This document shows, in pieces, positions 41,725 to 51,434 of a stretch of 64,000 nt of DNA. Every line of letters starts with the position of its first letter. Position 1 is the stretch's first letter. The notes under the pieces are model-generated. The model saw nothing but the letters and a program-made list of their open reading frames with translations. It was not told where the DNA came from and searched no databases. Origin of the DNA: Paenibacillus sinensis (GTDB lineage Bacteria > Bacillota > Bacilli > Paenibacillales > Paenibacillaceae); NCBI RefSeq assembly GCF_019904155.1, contig NZ_JAHCMB010000021.1:7455-71454 (forward strand), given 5' to 3'. A program made the position numbers and the translations under genes.

Positions 41725-43674
41725 GTGAATACATTGCAGAAATACGGATTCTCCAGAGTGGCCGCCGCATCGCCCGAGCTGCGGGTGGCCGACTGTGTGT
41801 TTAATGCCGGGAAGATCAAGGAAGCGATCGATCTGGCCCGCCAGAGCCAGGTGGAATATCTGGTGCTGCCCGAACTGAGCATAACGGGCTATACATGCGC
41901 GGATTTGTTCATGCAGCGCCGACTGCTGGATTCCGCACTGGATGCGCTGCGGGACATCGCGGCCCATACGGCCGGACATAACATGATCGTCATTGCAGGT
42001 CTGCCGATCGATATCCGGGGCCGGCTCTTCAACTGCGCCGCCGTGCTCCAGAACGGAAGCATTCTCGGAATTGTGCCCAAGACCTGCATTCCGGGCTACA
42101 GCGAATTCTATGAGCCTCGCTGGTTCGCGGGCTCTGAAGAACTGGAGTCGAAGACGATCAAGCTTGACGGAGCGGAGATTCCGGTCGGCGCCGACCTGAT
42201 GTTCGTATGCGAAGGCAGCAGCAATCTCGTCTTCGGCGTGGAGATTTGCGAGGACCTGTGGGTTCCCATACCGCCGAGCAGCCGGCTCGCCCAGGCGGGC
42301 GCGGTGCTGCTGTTCAATCCATCGGCCAGCAACGAACTGGTTGGCAAGGCTGATTATCGGCGCCAACTCGTTTCGAGCCAATCCGCTTCCTGCGTAGCCG
42401 GCTATGTATACGCCGGCTCCAATACGGGCGAATCCACGACGGATGTCGTATTCGGCGGACATTCGATCATCGCCGAGAACGGCGTAACGCTTGCGGAATC
42501 GGAGCGGTTCACACATGAGACCCGGCTGACCTGCGCCGATATCGACATTCCGAGAATCCAGTATTCCCGGATGGTGATGGGAACCTTCCGTGCCGGCAAA
42601 GGAGCGGGCGATTACCGCGAAATCGCCTACGCCAATCCGGTCCCTTCGGACGCAGAAGACCGGGAACTTGCCCGCAAGCTGGTCACCAATCCGTTCGTGC
42701 CGGGCAACCCGCTGCAGCGGGACGAGCGCTGTCAGGAGATTATGTCCATTCAGACCTCCGGCCTGATGAAACGCATCCGCCACATCGGCACGAAGCAGGC
42801 GGTCATCGGCATCTCCGGCGGTCTCGACTCCACGCTGGCGCTGCTCGTGGCCGTGCGGTCCATGCAGCTGCTCGGCCGACCGGCGAGCGATGTGCTGGCC
42901 GTGACGATGCCCGGCTTCGGCACGACGAACCGCACCTACGACAACGCCGTCGGCTTGATCAAAGCGCTTGGCGCAACCATGATGGTCGTGGATATCAAGG
43001 CGGCCTGTCTCCAGCATTTTGAGGACATCGGCCATGACAAGGACGTTCACGACCTGACTTATGAAAATGTCCAGGCCAGAGAGCGCACGCAAATTCTGAT
43101 GGATCTCGCCAACAAGAACGGCGGCATCGTCATCGGTACGGGCGATCTGTCCGAGTTGGCGCTTGGCTGGTGCACCTATAACGGCGACCATATGTCGATG
43201 TACGGCGTCAACTCGGGGATTCCGAAGACGCTTATTAAATACGTCGTCCAGTGGTATGCCGATCACGAAGCGGATGAGACCGCGCAGAAATATCTGCATG
43301 ACATCATCGCGACCGGAATCAGCCCTGAGCTTCTGCCGCCTTCGCCGACCGGCGAGATCGCGCAGCTGACGGAGAATATTCTCGGCCCATACGATGTGCA
43401 TGATTTCTACCTGTATTACATGCTTCGTACAGGAGCGCCGCCGGCCAAAATTCTGTATCTGGCCGAGCACGCCTTCAAGGGCATTTTCACCAGAGAACAG
43501 CTGGTGCAGTGGATTCGCGTCTTCTACGGACGCTTCTTCTCCCAGCAGTTCAAGCGCTCCTGCCTCCCCGACGGCCCGAAGGTCGGTACGGTCAGCCTGT
43601 CGCCGCGCGGAGACTGGCGCATGCCAAGCGACGCCTCAGCCGCTCTGTGGCTGAAGGAGATTGAAGATCTGTAA
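41725..43674 (+). CDS. nadE: Glutamine-dependent NAD+ synthetase
   Basis: 649-aa two-domain enzyme, last step of NAD+ synthesis (deamido-NAD + glutamine + ATP). N-terminal nitrilase/amidase domain with catalytic triad E50 (LVLPELSITG), Lys of VPKTCIPGYSE and Cys of GVEICEDLW; C-terminal synthetase with the PPi loop GISGGLDST (about 362), GTGDLSELALG and AEPTAEL-like LPPSPTGEIAQL. Length and motif order agree with the large bacterial NadE. The frame reaches far upstream, but the conserved start is near here. GTG 41725 has AAGAGG before it; TTG 41734 is an alternative. Confidence 0.92.
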   Translation: MNTLQKYGFSRVAAASPELRVADCVFNAGKIKEAIDLARQSQVEYLVLPELSITGYTCADLFMQRRLLDSALDALRDIAAHTAGHNMIVIAGLPIDIRGRLFNCAAVLQNGSILGIVPKTCIPGYSEFYEPRWFAGSEELESKTIKLDGAEIPVGADLMFVCEGSSNLVFGVEICEDLWVPIPPSSRLAQAGAVLLFNPSASNELVGKADYRRQLVSSQSASCVAGYVYAGSNTGESTTDVVFGGHSIIAENGVTLAESERFTHETRLTCADIDIPRIQYSRMVMGTFRAGKGAGDYREIAYANPVPSDAEDRELARKLVTNPFVPGNPLQRDERCQEIMSIQTSGLMKRIRHIGTKQAVIGISGGLDSTLALLVAVRSMQLLGRPASDVLAVTMPGFGTTNRTYDNAVGLIKALGATMMVVDIKAACLQHFEDIGHDKDVHDLTYENVQARERTQILMDLANKNGGIVIGTGDLSELALGWCTYNGDHMSMYGVNSGIPKTLIKYVVQWYADHEADETAQKYLHDIIATGISPELLPPSPTGEIAQLTENILGPYDVHDFYLYYMLRTGAPPAKILYLAEHAFKGIFTREQLVQWIRVFYGRFFSQQFKRSCLPDGPKVGTVSLSPRGDWRMPSDASAALWLKEIEDL

Positions 43675-43719
43675 ACGAAGCAAGCCGGCCCCTTCATCAG
43701 CGGGTCGGCTTCGTTTTTT
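43675..43719 (+). terminator. Terminator of nadE
   Basis: AACGAAG and inner GCCG pair with CGGC and TTCGTT, followed by a T run at 43714-43719. Confidence 0.85.
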
Positions 43720-43776
43720 CCATTGTATGGATCATTTCATTTATCCGCGTATATGCGCATGTACGGGGTACTCCCG

Positions 43777-44694
43777 TTATGGCAGCACATTGCCCGCCGC
43801 ACGGAAAATTTCATACCATTCCTCACGGGTCAACGAGATTTCGGCCGCTGCGCAGCAGTCCTTCAGCCGTTCCAGATTCATGGTGCCGATTACCGGCTGC
43901 ATCTTCGCCGGATGACGGAGCAGCCAGGCGATGGCAATCGTCGTTGGCGTAACCTCATATTTGGCGGCTACGGTATCAATGGCCTTATTCAGCTCAGGGA
44001 ATTTATCGCTGCCGAGGAACGCGCCTTCGAAGAAGCCATATTGGAATGGAGACCAGGGCTGGACCGTGATGTCATGCAGTCTGCAGTAATCGAGAATGCT
44101 GCCATCGCGGTCAATGGCGGCTTCATTTTCCATATTGACGTTAAAACCGTTCGAGATCATCTTAGCGTTGGTGATGCTGAGCTGAAGCTGGTTCGCCACC
44201 AGCGGCTGCTTCACGTATTTTTTCAGCAGCTCGATCTGCATGGGCTTCTGGTTGGATACGCCGAAATGACGGACCTTGCCCGACTGCTCCAGCTGATCGA
44301 ATGCCTCAGCCACCTCTTCCGGCTCCACTAATGCGTCCGGACGATGCAGCAGCAGAATGTCCAGATAGTCGGTCTTCAGCCGTTTCAGAATGCCGTCCAC
44401 CGATTCCAGGATATGCTCCTTGGAGAAATCGAACATGCCCTTGCGGATGCCGCATTTGGACTGAAGAATGACGCTCTCACGCACCGCGCTGTTCATACCA
44501 ATCGCGTCCGCGAAGATTTCCTCGCATTCACCCGCTCCGTAAATGTCGGCATGATCAAAGAAGTTGGCTCCCTCTTCCATGGCGGTCTTCACAAAGGTTT
44601 CGGCACCAGCCTTGTCCAGGGAGTTAATGCGCATACACCCTACAGCAACGACTGGGACTTCGAGACTGCTGGTTCCAAGCTTGATTGTTCTCAT
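43777..44694 (-). CDS. Aldo/keto reductase (YdhF/YcsN type)
   Basis: 305-aa NADPH-dependent oxidoreductase. Catalytic tetrad parts: Asp and Tyr in FFDHADIYGAGECEE, Lys in VILQSKCGIRKG, His in ILLLHRPDALVEP. VRHFGVSNQKPMQIELL and the cofactor stretch VIGTMNLERL are standard for this family. Start ATG has GGAGG 11 nt upstream. Physiological substrate unknown. Converges on nadE. Confidence 0.9.
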   Translation of the reverse strand: MRTIKLGTSSLEVPVVAVGCMRINSLDKAGAETFVKTAMEEGANFFDHADIYGAGECEEIFADAIGMNSAVRESVILQSKCGIRKGMFDFSKEHILESVDGILKRLKTDYLDILLLHRPDALVEPEEVAEAFDQLEQSGKVRHFGVSNQKPMQIELLKKYVKQPLVANQLQLSITNAKMISNGFNVNMENEAAIDRDGSILDYCRLHDITVQPWSPFQYGFFEGAFLGSDKFPELNKAIDTVAAKYEVTPTTIAIAWLLRHPAKMQPVIGTMNLERLKDCCAAAEISLTREEWYEIFRAAGNVLP

Positions 44695-45131
44695 GTACGC
44701 AAAATCCTCCTTAGCCTGTATTCATTAACTCGTCTATTGTTGCACACCGGGACGGGCTTTTTCAAGCATCCGCTTACATACTGCCCTCTCTTCCATACTC
44801 CAGGACAGATTCGGCCGTTTGCCGTGCAAACATTCAGCCAACGTTCAGTCCATTTTAAGTAAAATATAAGGTCTGTCCACTAATATAAACACAACAAACA
44901 GTTCCCCCATGCCATGATATCCCGCTCTCACGCAGGGCCGGACCCGGTCCGGATGTTCCTCTTCTCCCTCTGCGGGGGAGCTTTATTATGCAACTTTCGA
45001 ATCATCCGCCTTCCCTTATGAACCCCATCCCTGCTCAGCATTTGATTTACGACAAATTCCAACTATTGACTTGCAATCTGTGGAGATGGTAATCTTTTAG
45101 CCATAAAAAGAGCTTCGAGGAGATTTCCATT
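44695..45131. other. Intergenic region with nested hairpins
   Basis: About 440 bp. Besides the promoters for the divergent neighbours it contains an RNA-like nested structure at 44901-44981, including CCGGACCCGGTCCGG (44938-44952). No gene is supported. Confidence 0.5.
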
Positions 45132-46043
45132 TTGAAAAAAGCGACCATGAAAGATATTGCGCTCAAGGCCAACGTCTCCGTTGCAACGGTCAGTTATGTG
45201 CTGAACAATGTGAACAACCAGACGATTCCCCAGAAGACCCGGCTTCAAATTCTTCAAATTGCGAAAGAGCTGCACTACATCCCCAATTTGGCAGCCCGCT
45301 CGCTGGTCAATCAGAAGACGGGCCTGATCGGTATTCTGGTCAATGAGACGACCGATATGCCGATTTGGAAGCGTTACGCGCATTCTTCCTTCATCCAGTC
45401 GCTGGAGCGGCGCTTAACCCGCGCGGGATATCATGCGCTGCTGTACTCGCTGGATGCCGACCGGCCTTCGCTTGATATTATTCTGGAACGGAAGCTGGAA
45501 GCCGCTTTTCTGGTTGATGTTCGCGAAGAATATTTCTATGCGATTTCCGGACATTTTGTGGAGGGCGTTCCCCTGATCCTGATCGACAGCCTTATCGATG
45601 ACAAGCTGTTCAAGCAGGTCGTCTATGATTACAGCACGGCCTTTCAGCAGCTTCTGCCGGTGAACGCTTCGAAGACTTGTCTGATTACGGAGTCCTTTAA
45701 CAATGCCGGACTGAACCGCTATATCAAGGGCAGCGCTTCTCTCCCTGATGAAGCCGTCTTTGCGGTTCGCAATCCGGAAGAACTCGACTCGCTCTTGAGT
45801 GCTGCGAAATACCGCCAGGCTATCGTCGTTAACGAATTCATCGCGGCATATGTAGAGAAGTCGGGGGCATTCGAGGAAATGGCAGCTGTGTGCACATGCG
45901 GGTGCCGGGAACTGCTGGGAGACGGGATTCGCACATACGAATTCCGGGAAGACAAAGCGCAGGCGGCATTCGAGCTCATGAGCTCTCTGCTGAATGATCC
46001 GTCAAGCGGCGCAAAGGAAAAAAACCGAATTTTTATCGGCTAA
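45132..46043 (+). CDS. LacI family regulator, short form
   Basis: 303-aa regulator. The LacI helix-turn-helix is clear (IALKANVSVATVSYVLNNVN, YIPNLAARSLVNQKTG). The effector domain begins GLIGILVN and includes an altered, shorter set of elements (usually about 330-340 aa in the family; here it ends after FELMSSLLNDPSS), so the C-terminal lobe may be reduced. Start is TTG with GGAG about 10 nt upstream. The MFS exporter gene follows 49 nt downstream and is the likely target. Confidence 0.85.
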   Translation: MKKATMKDIALKANVSVATVSYVLNNVNNQTIPQKTRLQILQIAKELHYIPNLAARSLVNQKTGLIGILVNETTDMPIWKRYAHSSFIQSLERRLTRAGYHALLYSLDADRPSLDIILERKLEAAFLVDVREEYFYAISGHFVEGVPLILIDSLIDDKLFKQVVYDYSTAFQQLLPVNASKTCLITESFNNAGLNRYIKGSASLPDEAVFAVRNPEELDSLLSAAKYRQAIVVNEFIAAYVEKSGAFEEMAAVCTCGCRELLGDGIRTYEFREDKAQAAFELMSSLLNDPSSGAKEKNRIFIG

Positions 46044-46092
46044 TTTTTTTTAAGCATTCACTTAAACGATTAAGTTATGGAGGAAGATGATG

Positions 46093-47358
46093 ATGAACGA
46101 ACCTGTACTCAGCCAATCACAGCCAGCGAAAGGCGGGCCCCATTCAGCCCTATGGCGCAACCGCCGGTTTTTGCTCCTGTTGGGGTCCTTTGCCGTATCG
46201 ATTTTCGGCAGCACGTTTCACAGCATTGCTCTGAATTTATGGGTGCTGCAGACGACAGGGAGCGCCACGATGATGGCCGTTATCACAGTGTCCAATCTGC
46301 TGTTAAGCTCATTTCTGGGATCGATAGCCGGCACATTCGCCGACCGTTGGAACCGGAGGACCATTATGCTGGTCTCGGATCTGATGAGCGCCTGTATCGT
46401 ACTTGGGCTGGCCTTCGCCATTTCCCAGCGCGGCATACCCTTTATCGTGGTGGTAATCATGTCGTGTCTCGCCACGGTGTGCTCCCTGTTCCAATCCCCC
46501 GCCTACCAGTCGTCCATTGTCAGTGTCGTCGGGAAGGAGCATGTCCAGAAAGCCGTTGGAATCTTAAATTTGTCGGAAAATATTTGCCGTACGATCGGCT
46601 TCTCGGCCGGCGGCGTCTTCGTAACAGCCTTCGGCGCGCCGGATGCGTTCCTCTTTAACGGGGCTACCTTTGTGATCTCATTTCTCCTCATTCTCGGCGT
46701 CGGGGCGATTCCCTTGTCTGCCAGGGTGAACACTCCGTCCCGGGAAGAGAGAAAGTTCTTTCAGGATCTGGCGGACGGGGTGCGCTACATTTGGAGATTC
46801 CCCTTTGCCCGTTCGGTCGTCATCATGCTGCCTGTTCTGACACTGCTGTTCATGCCGTCGATGATGCTGACACAGGTCATGGCGGTCAAGGTCTGGCATG
46901 CCAGTCCCTCACAATTCGGCCTGATGGAAGCCTCCATCCCGCTTGGCTACATGATCGGCTCAGGTATGATTCTCCTGCTGGGATCGAGAATGAGAAGACG
47001 GGGACTGCTGGTTATGACAGGACTTACAATTCTCGGTCCCCTGTATGTTCTGCTGTCCATGAGCAGCAGCGCGATCGCTGCAATCCCTGTCATTCTCCTG
47101 ATCGGATTCGTGTTCTCGCTCTGCACGATGCTCATCAATATCATTCTGAGACTGGAAGTGTCGGAAGAGCTTCAGGGCCGGGTCTTCGGTGTGCTCAGTT
47201 CCGTCATGAGCGTTGCTCCATCAGTGGGACTGACTGCTATCTCCTATCTGTCCGACCAGTTCGCTCCCGGTCCCGTCATGGGTGTGATCGGATTGCTGCT
47301 GCTGTTGTTCGCCCTCGTCTCCTGGCAGGGATTCAAGGTCATTCGCGACTATCGCTAA
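46093..47358 (+). CDS. MFS exporter, MefA/EntS-like
   Basis: 421-aa 12-helix transporter of the MFS_3 efflux type. TFADRWNRRTIMLVSD is the loop 2-3 motif, LFQSPAYQSSI and GGVFVTAFGAPDAFLFNG lie in helices 4-6, and the second half starts around VRYIWRFPFARS. Family members export macrolides, enterobactin and other compounds. Three ATG codons occur at 46087/46090/46093; 46093 has the proper 8-nt spacing to GGAGGA. Follows the LacI-type regulator. Confidence 0.85.
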   Translation: MNEPVLSQSQPAKGGPHSALWRNRRFLLLLGSFAVSIFGSTFHSIALNLWVLQTTGSATMMAVITVSNLLLSSFLGSIAGTFADRWNRRTIMLVSDLMSACIVLGLAFAISQRGIPFIVVVIMSCLATVCSLFQSPAYQSSIVSVVGKEHVQKAVGILNLSENICRTIGFSAGGVFVTAFGAPDAFLFNGATFVISFLLILGVGAIPLSARVNTPSREERKFFQDLADGVRYIWRFPFARSVVIMLPVLTLLFMPSMMLTQVMAVKVWHASPSQFGLMEASIPLGYMIGSGMILLLGSRMRRRGLLVMTGLTILGPLYVLLSMSSSAIAAIPVILLIGFVFSLCTMLINIILRLEVSEELQGRVFGVLSSVMSVAPSVGLTAISYLSDQFAPGPVMGVIGLLLLLFALVSWQGFKVIRDYR

Positions 47359-47408
47359 CAGGAGGCTGACGGGGCGCTGGCGGACGGAGCTGCGGATAAT
47401 GAACGTTT

Positions 47409-47560
47409 CGAGGATGTCTGGAAACGCTCCGGACTCTGAGGATGTCTGGGACGCTCCATGGATGCCCAGGAGATTCTCAGGGGATGTCTGAGGATGTCCG
47501 GGACGTTCCATGGATGCCCAGGAGATTCTCAGGGGTTGCTCTGAGGATGCTCCGAACAGA
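47409..47560 (+). repeat. Tandem repeat with 52-bp period
   Basis: Two 48-bp copies (47436-47483 and 47488-47535) differ at only two positions. A partial copy GAGGATGTCTGGAAACGCTCC lies just upstream (about 47409) and a degenerate CTGAGGATG unit downstream (47541 on). Located between the converging exporter and cysteine synthase genes. Confidence 0.85.
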
Positions 47561-47575
47561 CTCCGGCGGTCCCGA

Positions 47576-48511
47576 TTACTCGAAGATTCCCATGCTCAGG
47601 TAACGCTCGCCCGAATCCGGGGCGATGCAGAGCACACGCTTCCCTGCGCCCAGTCTTGCCGCTTCCTTCAAGGCTGTCCATACGGCCGCCCCGCCCGACG
47701 GACCGATCAGAATGCCTTCGTGGGCAGCCATAGCCCGGACCGTATTCAGCGCGTCTTCATCAGCCACCTGAACAATCTCGTCGTAAACCTTCGTATTGAG
47801 TATGGCCGGAATGAAGCCCGGGCTCGTGCCCACCAGCTTGTGCGGCCCCGGTTCTCCGCCGGAGAGCACCGGCGAGCCCTGCGGCTCGACGACCAGAACC
47901 CGCAGGTCCGGCAGATGCTCCCGGAGCGTCTCGCCCGTACCGGTAATCGTGCCGCCGGTTCCGGAAGTCGCAACAAAGGAATCGAGGCGGCCCTCCATCT
48001 GCTCCAGAATCTCCACCGCCGTTGTTGTGCGGTGGATGTCGGGATTGGCTTTATTCTCGAACTGCTGCGGAATGAAGCTGCCCTCGATCCGGCCTCCCAG
48101 CTCGACTGCCTTGGCAATCGCCCCAGGCATCCGCTCCGCGGCAGGAGTAAGCACAACCTCTGCTCCATAAGCCTTGAGCAGATTGATCCGCTCCTTCGTC
48201 ATATTATCGGGCATAACCATGATCGCCCGGTATCCCTTGGCTGCCGCGTTCATGGCAAGGCCGATCCCCGTGTTGCCGCTCGTAGGCTCAATAATCGTAC
48301 CGCCCGGCTTCAGCAGACCGTCCTTCTCCGCTTGAAGAATCAGATTGAATGCTGCCCGGTCCTTGACGCTGCCGCTCGGATTGAAGCGTTCGAGCTTCAC
48401 GTACACCTCCGCGTCATTCGGCCCTGTCATGCGATTCAGCCGGACAACCGGCGTATCTCCAATGAGTTCCGTAATATGGTTGACAACCTTTGCTCTCATA
48501 CCTGACTGCAT
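47576..48511 (-). CDS. cysK: Cysteine synthase (O-acetylserine sulfhydrylase)
   Basis: 311-aa PLP enzyme making cysteine from O-acetylserine and sulfide. PLP lysine K50 is in NPSGSVKDRAA, then EPTSGNTGIGLA, TGTGGTITGTGE-like ATSGTGGTITGTGE, and the GPSGGAAVW loop. The C-terminus SGERYLSMGIFE agrees with CysK rather than CysM. ATG 48511 has AGGAGG 6 nt upstream. No T-box or S-box leader that I can recognise lies before it. Single gene. Confidence 0.92.
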   Translation of the reverse strand: MQSGMRAKVVNHITELIGDTPVVRLNRMTGPNDAEVYVKLERFNPSGSVKDRAAFNLILQAEKDGLLKPGGTIIEPTSGNTGIGLAMNAAAKGYRAIMVMPDNMTKERINLLKAYGAEVVLTPAAERMPGAIAKAVELGGRIEGSFIPQQFENKANPDIHRTTTAVEILEQMEGRLDSFVATSGTGGTITGTGETLREHLPDLRVLVVEPQGSPVLSGGEPGPHKLVGTSPGFIPAILNTKVYDEIVQVADEDALNTVRAMAAHEGILIGPSGGAAVWTALKEAARLGAGKRVLCIAPDSGERYLSMGIFE

Positions 48512-48641
48512 AATAAACCTCCTTCAAGCTCTCTTCACGGAGATCATTGTACTTCGCCGGAGCGCCGCTGTCGAATTTCATGATGATAAGCCTCTGGCTG
48601 ATCCGGAAAAGCCATGCCCGGCAGATTGTGATGTGTGCGTG

Positions 48642-48667
48642 AAAAAGGAGACCTTCACGGTCTCCCG
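48642..48667 (-). terminator. Terminator of the HD-GYP/chemoreceptor operon
   Basis: GGAGACC (48647-48653) pairs with GGTCTCC (48659-48665); on the minus strand a T run follows. About 95 nt downstream of the chemoreceptor stop. Confidence 0.8.
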
Positions 48668-48760
48668 AACTGCTACACCGCCATGCCATATGCCGTCATG
48701 CTGTCCGTCTGCCGACAGCCGTGCGGACCATCGTACTGTCCGTCATGCAAGCCGCTGCCC

Positions 48761-50548
48761 TTAAGCCGACAGCGCCGGCTGTTCCCCTGCTCCTTCTCCC
48801 GCCTGCACAGCCGAATCCTGCTCTTGGGAGGAATCCGAAGACGCCTCATCTCCCGCGTGGAACCGCTGCACCAGCACCTCCAGCCCTGTCGCCAGGTTGC
48901 TAAGGGCGCCCGCGGAAGACGCGATCTGCTGGATCGCAGCTCGCTGTTCGCGGGAGGCTTCGGACACGGTATTCGTGCTTGCGGCCGTCTCCTCGGAAAT
49001 TTGTGTTACCATCGCAATCGATTTAACCGTCTCGTCGGTTGCGGCGGTGATCTCCTGCACAGCGGCAGACACTTCCTGAATCTGCCCGGCCAGGGAATCC
49101 ACGGAGAGGCGGATATCGCCGAAGGACCGCCCGGCCTTGCCCAGAATGTCAACACCCTTGCGCACCTCCTCCGTGCTTCCGCCCATGACACGGACGGCTT
49201 CATCGGCTTCGGATTGAATCTCCTTCGCAAGGGCTGCGATCAGCCCGGCCGACTCGTCGGACTGCTCCGCCAGCTTCCGCACCTGGTCTGCAACGACGGC
49301 GAAGCCTCGGCCCTGCTCGCCGGCTCTTGCCGCCTCGATTGCCGCATTCAGCGCAAGCATCTGCGTCTGGGAGGCTATCCCCCGGATCGCCCCTACCATG
49401 CTGGCGATTTCCTTGGACCGGCTGACGAAGCCGGAGACGCGGCCGTCCAGGGAATGGATCGAATCATGGATCAGATTCATCTGGCGCATGGCGCTCTGTA
49501 TGGACGCGTCGCCGGCGCTGGCGGACTCCGCCGATTGAATGGACGCCCCGGAAATATCCTGGACGCTCTCGGCAATCTGTCCGATGCCGTCCGAAATTTC
49601 CACCAGCGTTGTCATATTCGTCTTCAGGCGGCTCATCTGCTGCTCCGTGCCTTCGGCGACCCCGCTAATGATGCCCGAAATGCGCTCGGTCGCCCGAGCC
49701 GTCAAGCCGCTGTCGCCGTTAAGTTGAACGGACGAGGATGCAAGCTGTGCGGCGGACTCCTTCACCTCCCGGATCATGCCTCCCAGGTTCTCGGTCATCT
49801 TGTTAAAATGTCCGGCCAGCTCGCCGGCTTCATCCCGGCTCTTCACCGTAATCCGGCGGGTCAGATCGGCCCCGCCCTCGGCGATTTCCTTCAGCTGAGA
49901 CGTCACGGCCCGAATCGGCTTCACAATGCGCGAAGCCAGCAGCAGCGCGATAACGGCAGCCAGCAGAATGGACAATCCGGTCAGTCCCAAGCTTATCATC
50001 ATCGCGGTGCCGCGATGTGCGCCCGCCTCCTGCTGCTCGCTTGCGATTTCCTTGGACAGCATGCTCTGGAATTCCGTCTGGGAGCTTACAACCGAATCCA
50101 GCGACAAATTAATGAAAATCCGCTGTCCTTCCGGAAAATTCCCTTCACCCGCCAGCGCAAAAGCTTTTTTCAGTCCTGTCAGGTATGTATTCCAGTTCTC
50201 CTCCAGGCTTTGAATACCGGCCAGTTCCGCTGCAGACAAATTCATGGTCTTGAGCTCGGCGATGGTCTGTGTAATGGTTGGGAGCTCCGCTTCATATGCC
50301 GCGAGATACCCCTTGCGGTCTTCATCCGTATTGCTCATGACATAACGCGCTCCCGCCTCGTCCGCCTGACGGATTTGATCCGTCAGCTTCTGCACGGTGG
50401 ACAGCTTGTTCCAGTTGCGGTTGGCCTGATCCGTCAGCATCGTCACCTTATTTTGAAAGAACATATTGCCGACGATTGCCAACAGGAAGACTACGATCAC
50501 CGCAGCGAATCCGAAAAGGATTTTGAACCGGATACTTCTAAACATCAT
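48761..50548 (-). CDS. Methyl-accepting chemotaxis protein (4HB sensor)
   Basis: 595-aa transducer. Helix 1 (about 12-30), a four-helix-bundle type sensor (31-185; [19 protein letters not shown]), helix 2 (about 190-210), HAMP (211-264) and the signalling hairpin with tip [41 protein letters not shown] acidic tail follows. Its start lies inside the end of the HD-GYP gene (11-nt overlap), so translation is coupled. GGCGGG precedes the start ATG. Confidence 0.92.
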   Translation of the reverse strand: MMFRSIRFKILFGFAAVIVVFLLAIVGNMFFQNKVTMLTDQANRNWNKLSTVQKLTDQIRQADEAGARYVMSNTDEDRKGYLAAYEAELPTITQTIAELKTMNLSAAELAGIQSLEENWNTYLTGLKKAFALAGEGNFPEGQRIFINLSLDSVVSSQTEFQSMLSKEIASEQQEAGAHRGTAMMISLGLTGLSILLAAVIALLLASRIVKPIRAVTSQLKEIAEGGADLTRRITVKSRDEAGELAGHFNKMTENLGGMIREVKESAAQLASSSVQLNGDSGLTARATERISGIISGVAEGTEQQMSRLKTNMTTLVEISDGIGQIAESVQDISGASIQSAESASAGDASIQSAMRQMNLIHDSIHSLDGRVSGFVSRSKEIASMVGAIRGIASQTQMLALNAAIEAARAGEQGRGFAVVADQVRKLAEQSDESAGLIAALAKEIQSEADEAVRVMGGSTEEVRKGVDILGKAGRSFGDIRLSVDSLAGQIQEVSAAVQEITAATDETVKSIAMVTQISEETAASTNTVSEASREQRAAIQQIASSAGALSNLATGLEVLVQRFHAGDEASSDSSQEQDSAVQAGEGAGEQPALSA

Positions 50549-51143
50549 TCATCCCGCCTTTACATAATTGTGTAGGGTTGGTGTTGTACGGTTGCCCCTG
50601 ACTCGTTAACAGCTCCAGAAAAATATCGACAATGACCGGATCAAACTGCGTTCCTCTTCCCTCAATCAGCTGATTCGCCGCATATTGCCGGTCATGTGGC
50701 TTCGTCCGGTACACCCTCTCCGAAACCATGGCGTCGAAGGAGTCGGCCACCGCTATGATGCGGGCAGACAAGGGAATTTCCTGCCCTTTTAATCCATAGG
50801 GATATCCGGCTCCGTCGTACCGTTCATGATGATGCAGAATAATGTCCAGTACACCCTCGCGCACAAATTCCGGAAACCTGCTTGCCAGCTCATAGCCCTT
50901 AGCCGGATGCTGCTTGATCAGCTCGAATTCCTCCGGTTCCAGACTGGAAGGTTTATTCAGTATGTATTCGGGCACCGACAGTTTCCCGATATCGTGCAGC
51001 AGGCCGCCTATGTATAGATCGCTCCTCTCGTCCAGCGGCAGCTCCAATTCCTTACCAATATCGACGGCGTATCGGCTTGTCCGCTCCGAATGCCCGGCAT
51101 ATTGGCCGTTCCACGAATCCAACAGTTTTAGCAGCATTTCCAT
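50538..51143 (-). CDS. HD-GYP domain protein
   Basis: 201-aa cytoplasmic protein made of one HD-GYP domain, with no receiver or sensor part. Key residues are H50-D51 in LLHDIGKLS and [12 protein letters not shown] (H104-H106, GYP at 113-115), expected to hydrolyse cyclic di-GMP or a related dinucleotide. ATG 51143 ([11 protein letters not shown]) is chosen, with AAAGGTG 8 nt upstream; a GTG is farther up. The chemoreceptor gene overlaps its 3' end by 11 nt. Confidence 0.88.
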   Translation of the reverse strand: MEMLLKLLDSWNGQYAGHSERTSRYAVDIGKELELPLDERSDLYIGGLLHDIGKLSVPEYILNKPSSLEPEEFELIKQHPAKGYELASRFPEFVREGVLDIILHHHERYDGAGYPYGLKGQEIPLSARIIAVADSFDAMVSERVYRTKPHDRQYAANQLIEGRGTQFDPVIVDIFLELLTSQGQPYNTNPTQLCKGGMNDV

Positions 51144-51335
51144 CAGCTTCACACCTTTGATTAGCACTTTTTACCTAATGCTTATATCCTAAATGACTGT
51201 TCTTAAATTAGTCTGAAATCCTCCTGAAAGTTTGCTTAATCAAAGAAAAATGTCTTATGGTGTCTGTTGATGTCATAATTTCACCAATAAATGGTATAAA
51301 ATGATAGACTCTCAGCTCAAACATTCTTTTTATTG

Positions 51336-51356
51336 CAAAAAAACGGCTGCGCCGTT
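51336..51356 (-). terminator. Terminator of the DUF4173 gene
   Basis: AACGGC (51342-51347) pairs with GCCGTT (51351-51356) around a 3-nt loop; on the minus strand a run of seven T follows. About 80 nt after the stop codon. Confidence 0.7.
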
Positions 51357-51434
51357 CTCGCTTGGAGACGGAGAGCCGTATTACATCATAAGTCTGGTCC
51401 GTTCAGCCACGACAGCTGCCTTTAGAATCCTGAG

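Noticed and set aside
41713..43470. A 585-codon minus-strand open frame
   Set aside because: Antisense shadow of nadE.
48635..50575. A 646-codon plus-strand open frame
   Set aside because: Antisense shadow of the chemoreceptor gene; composition is typical of a shadow frame.
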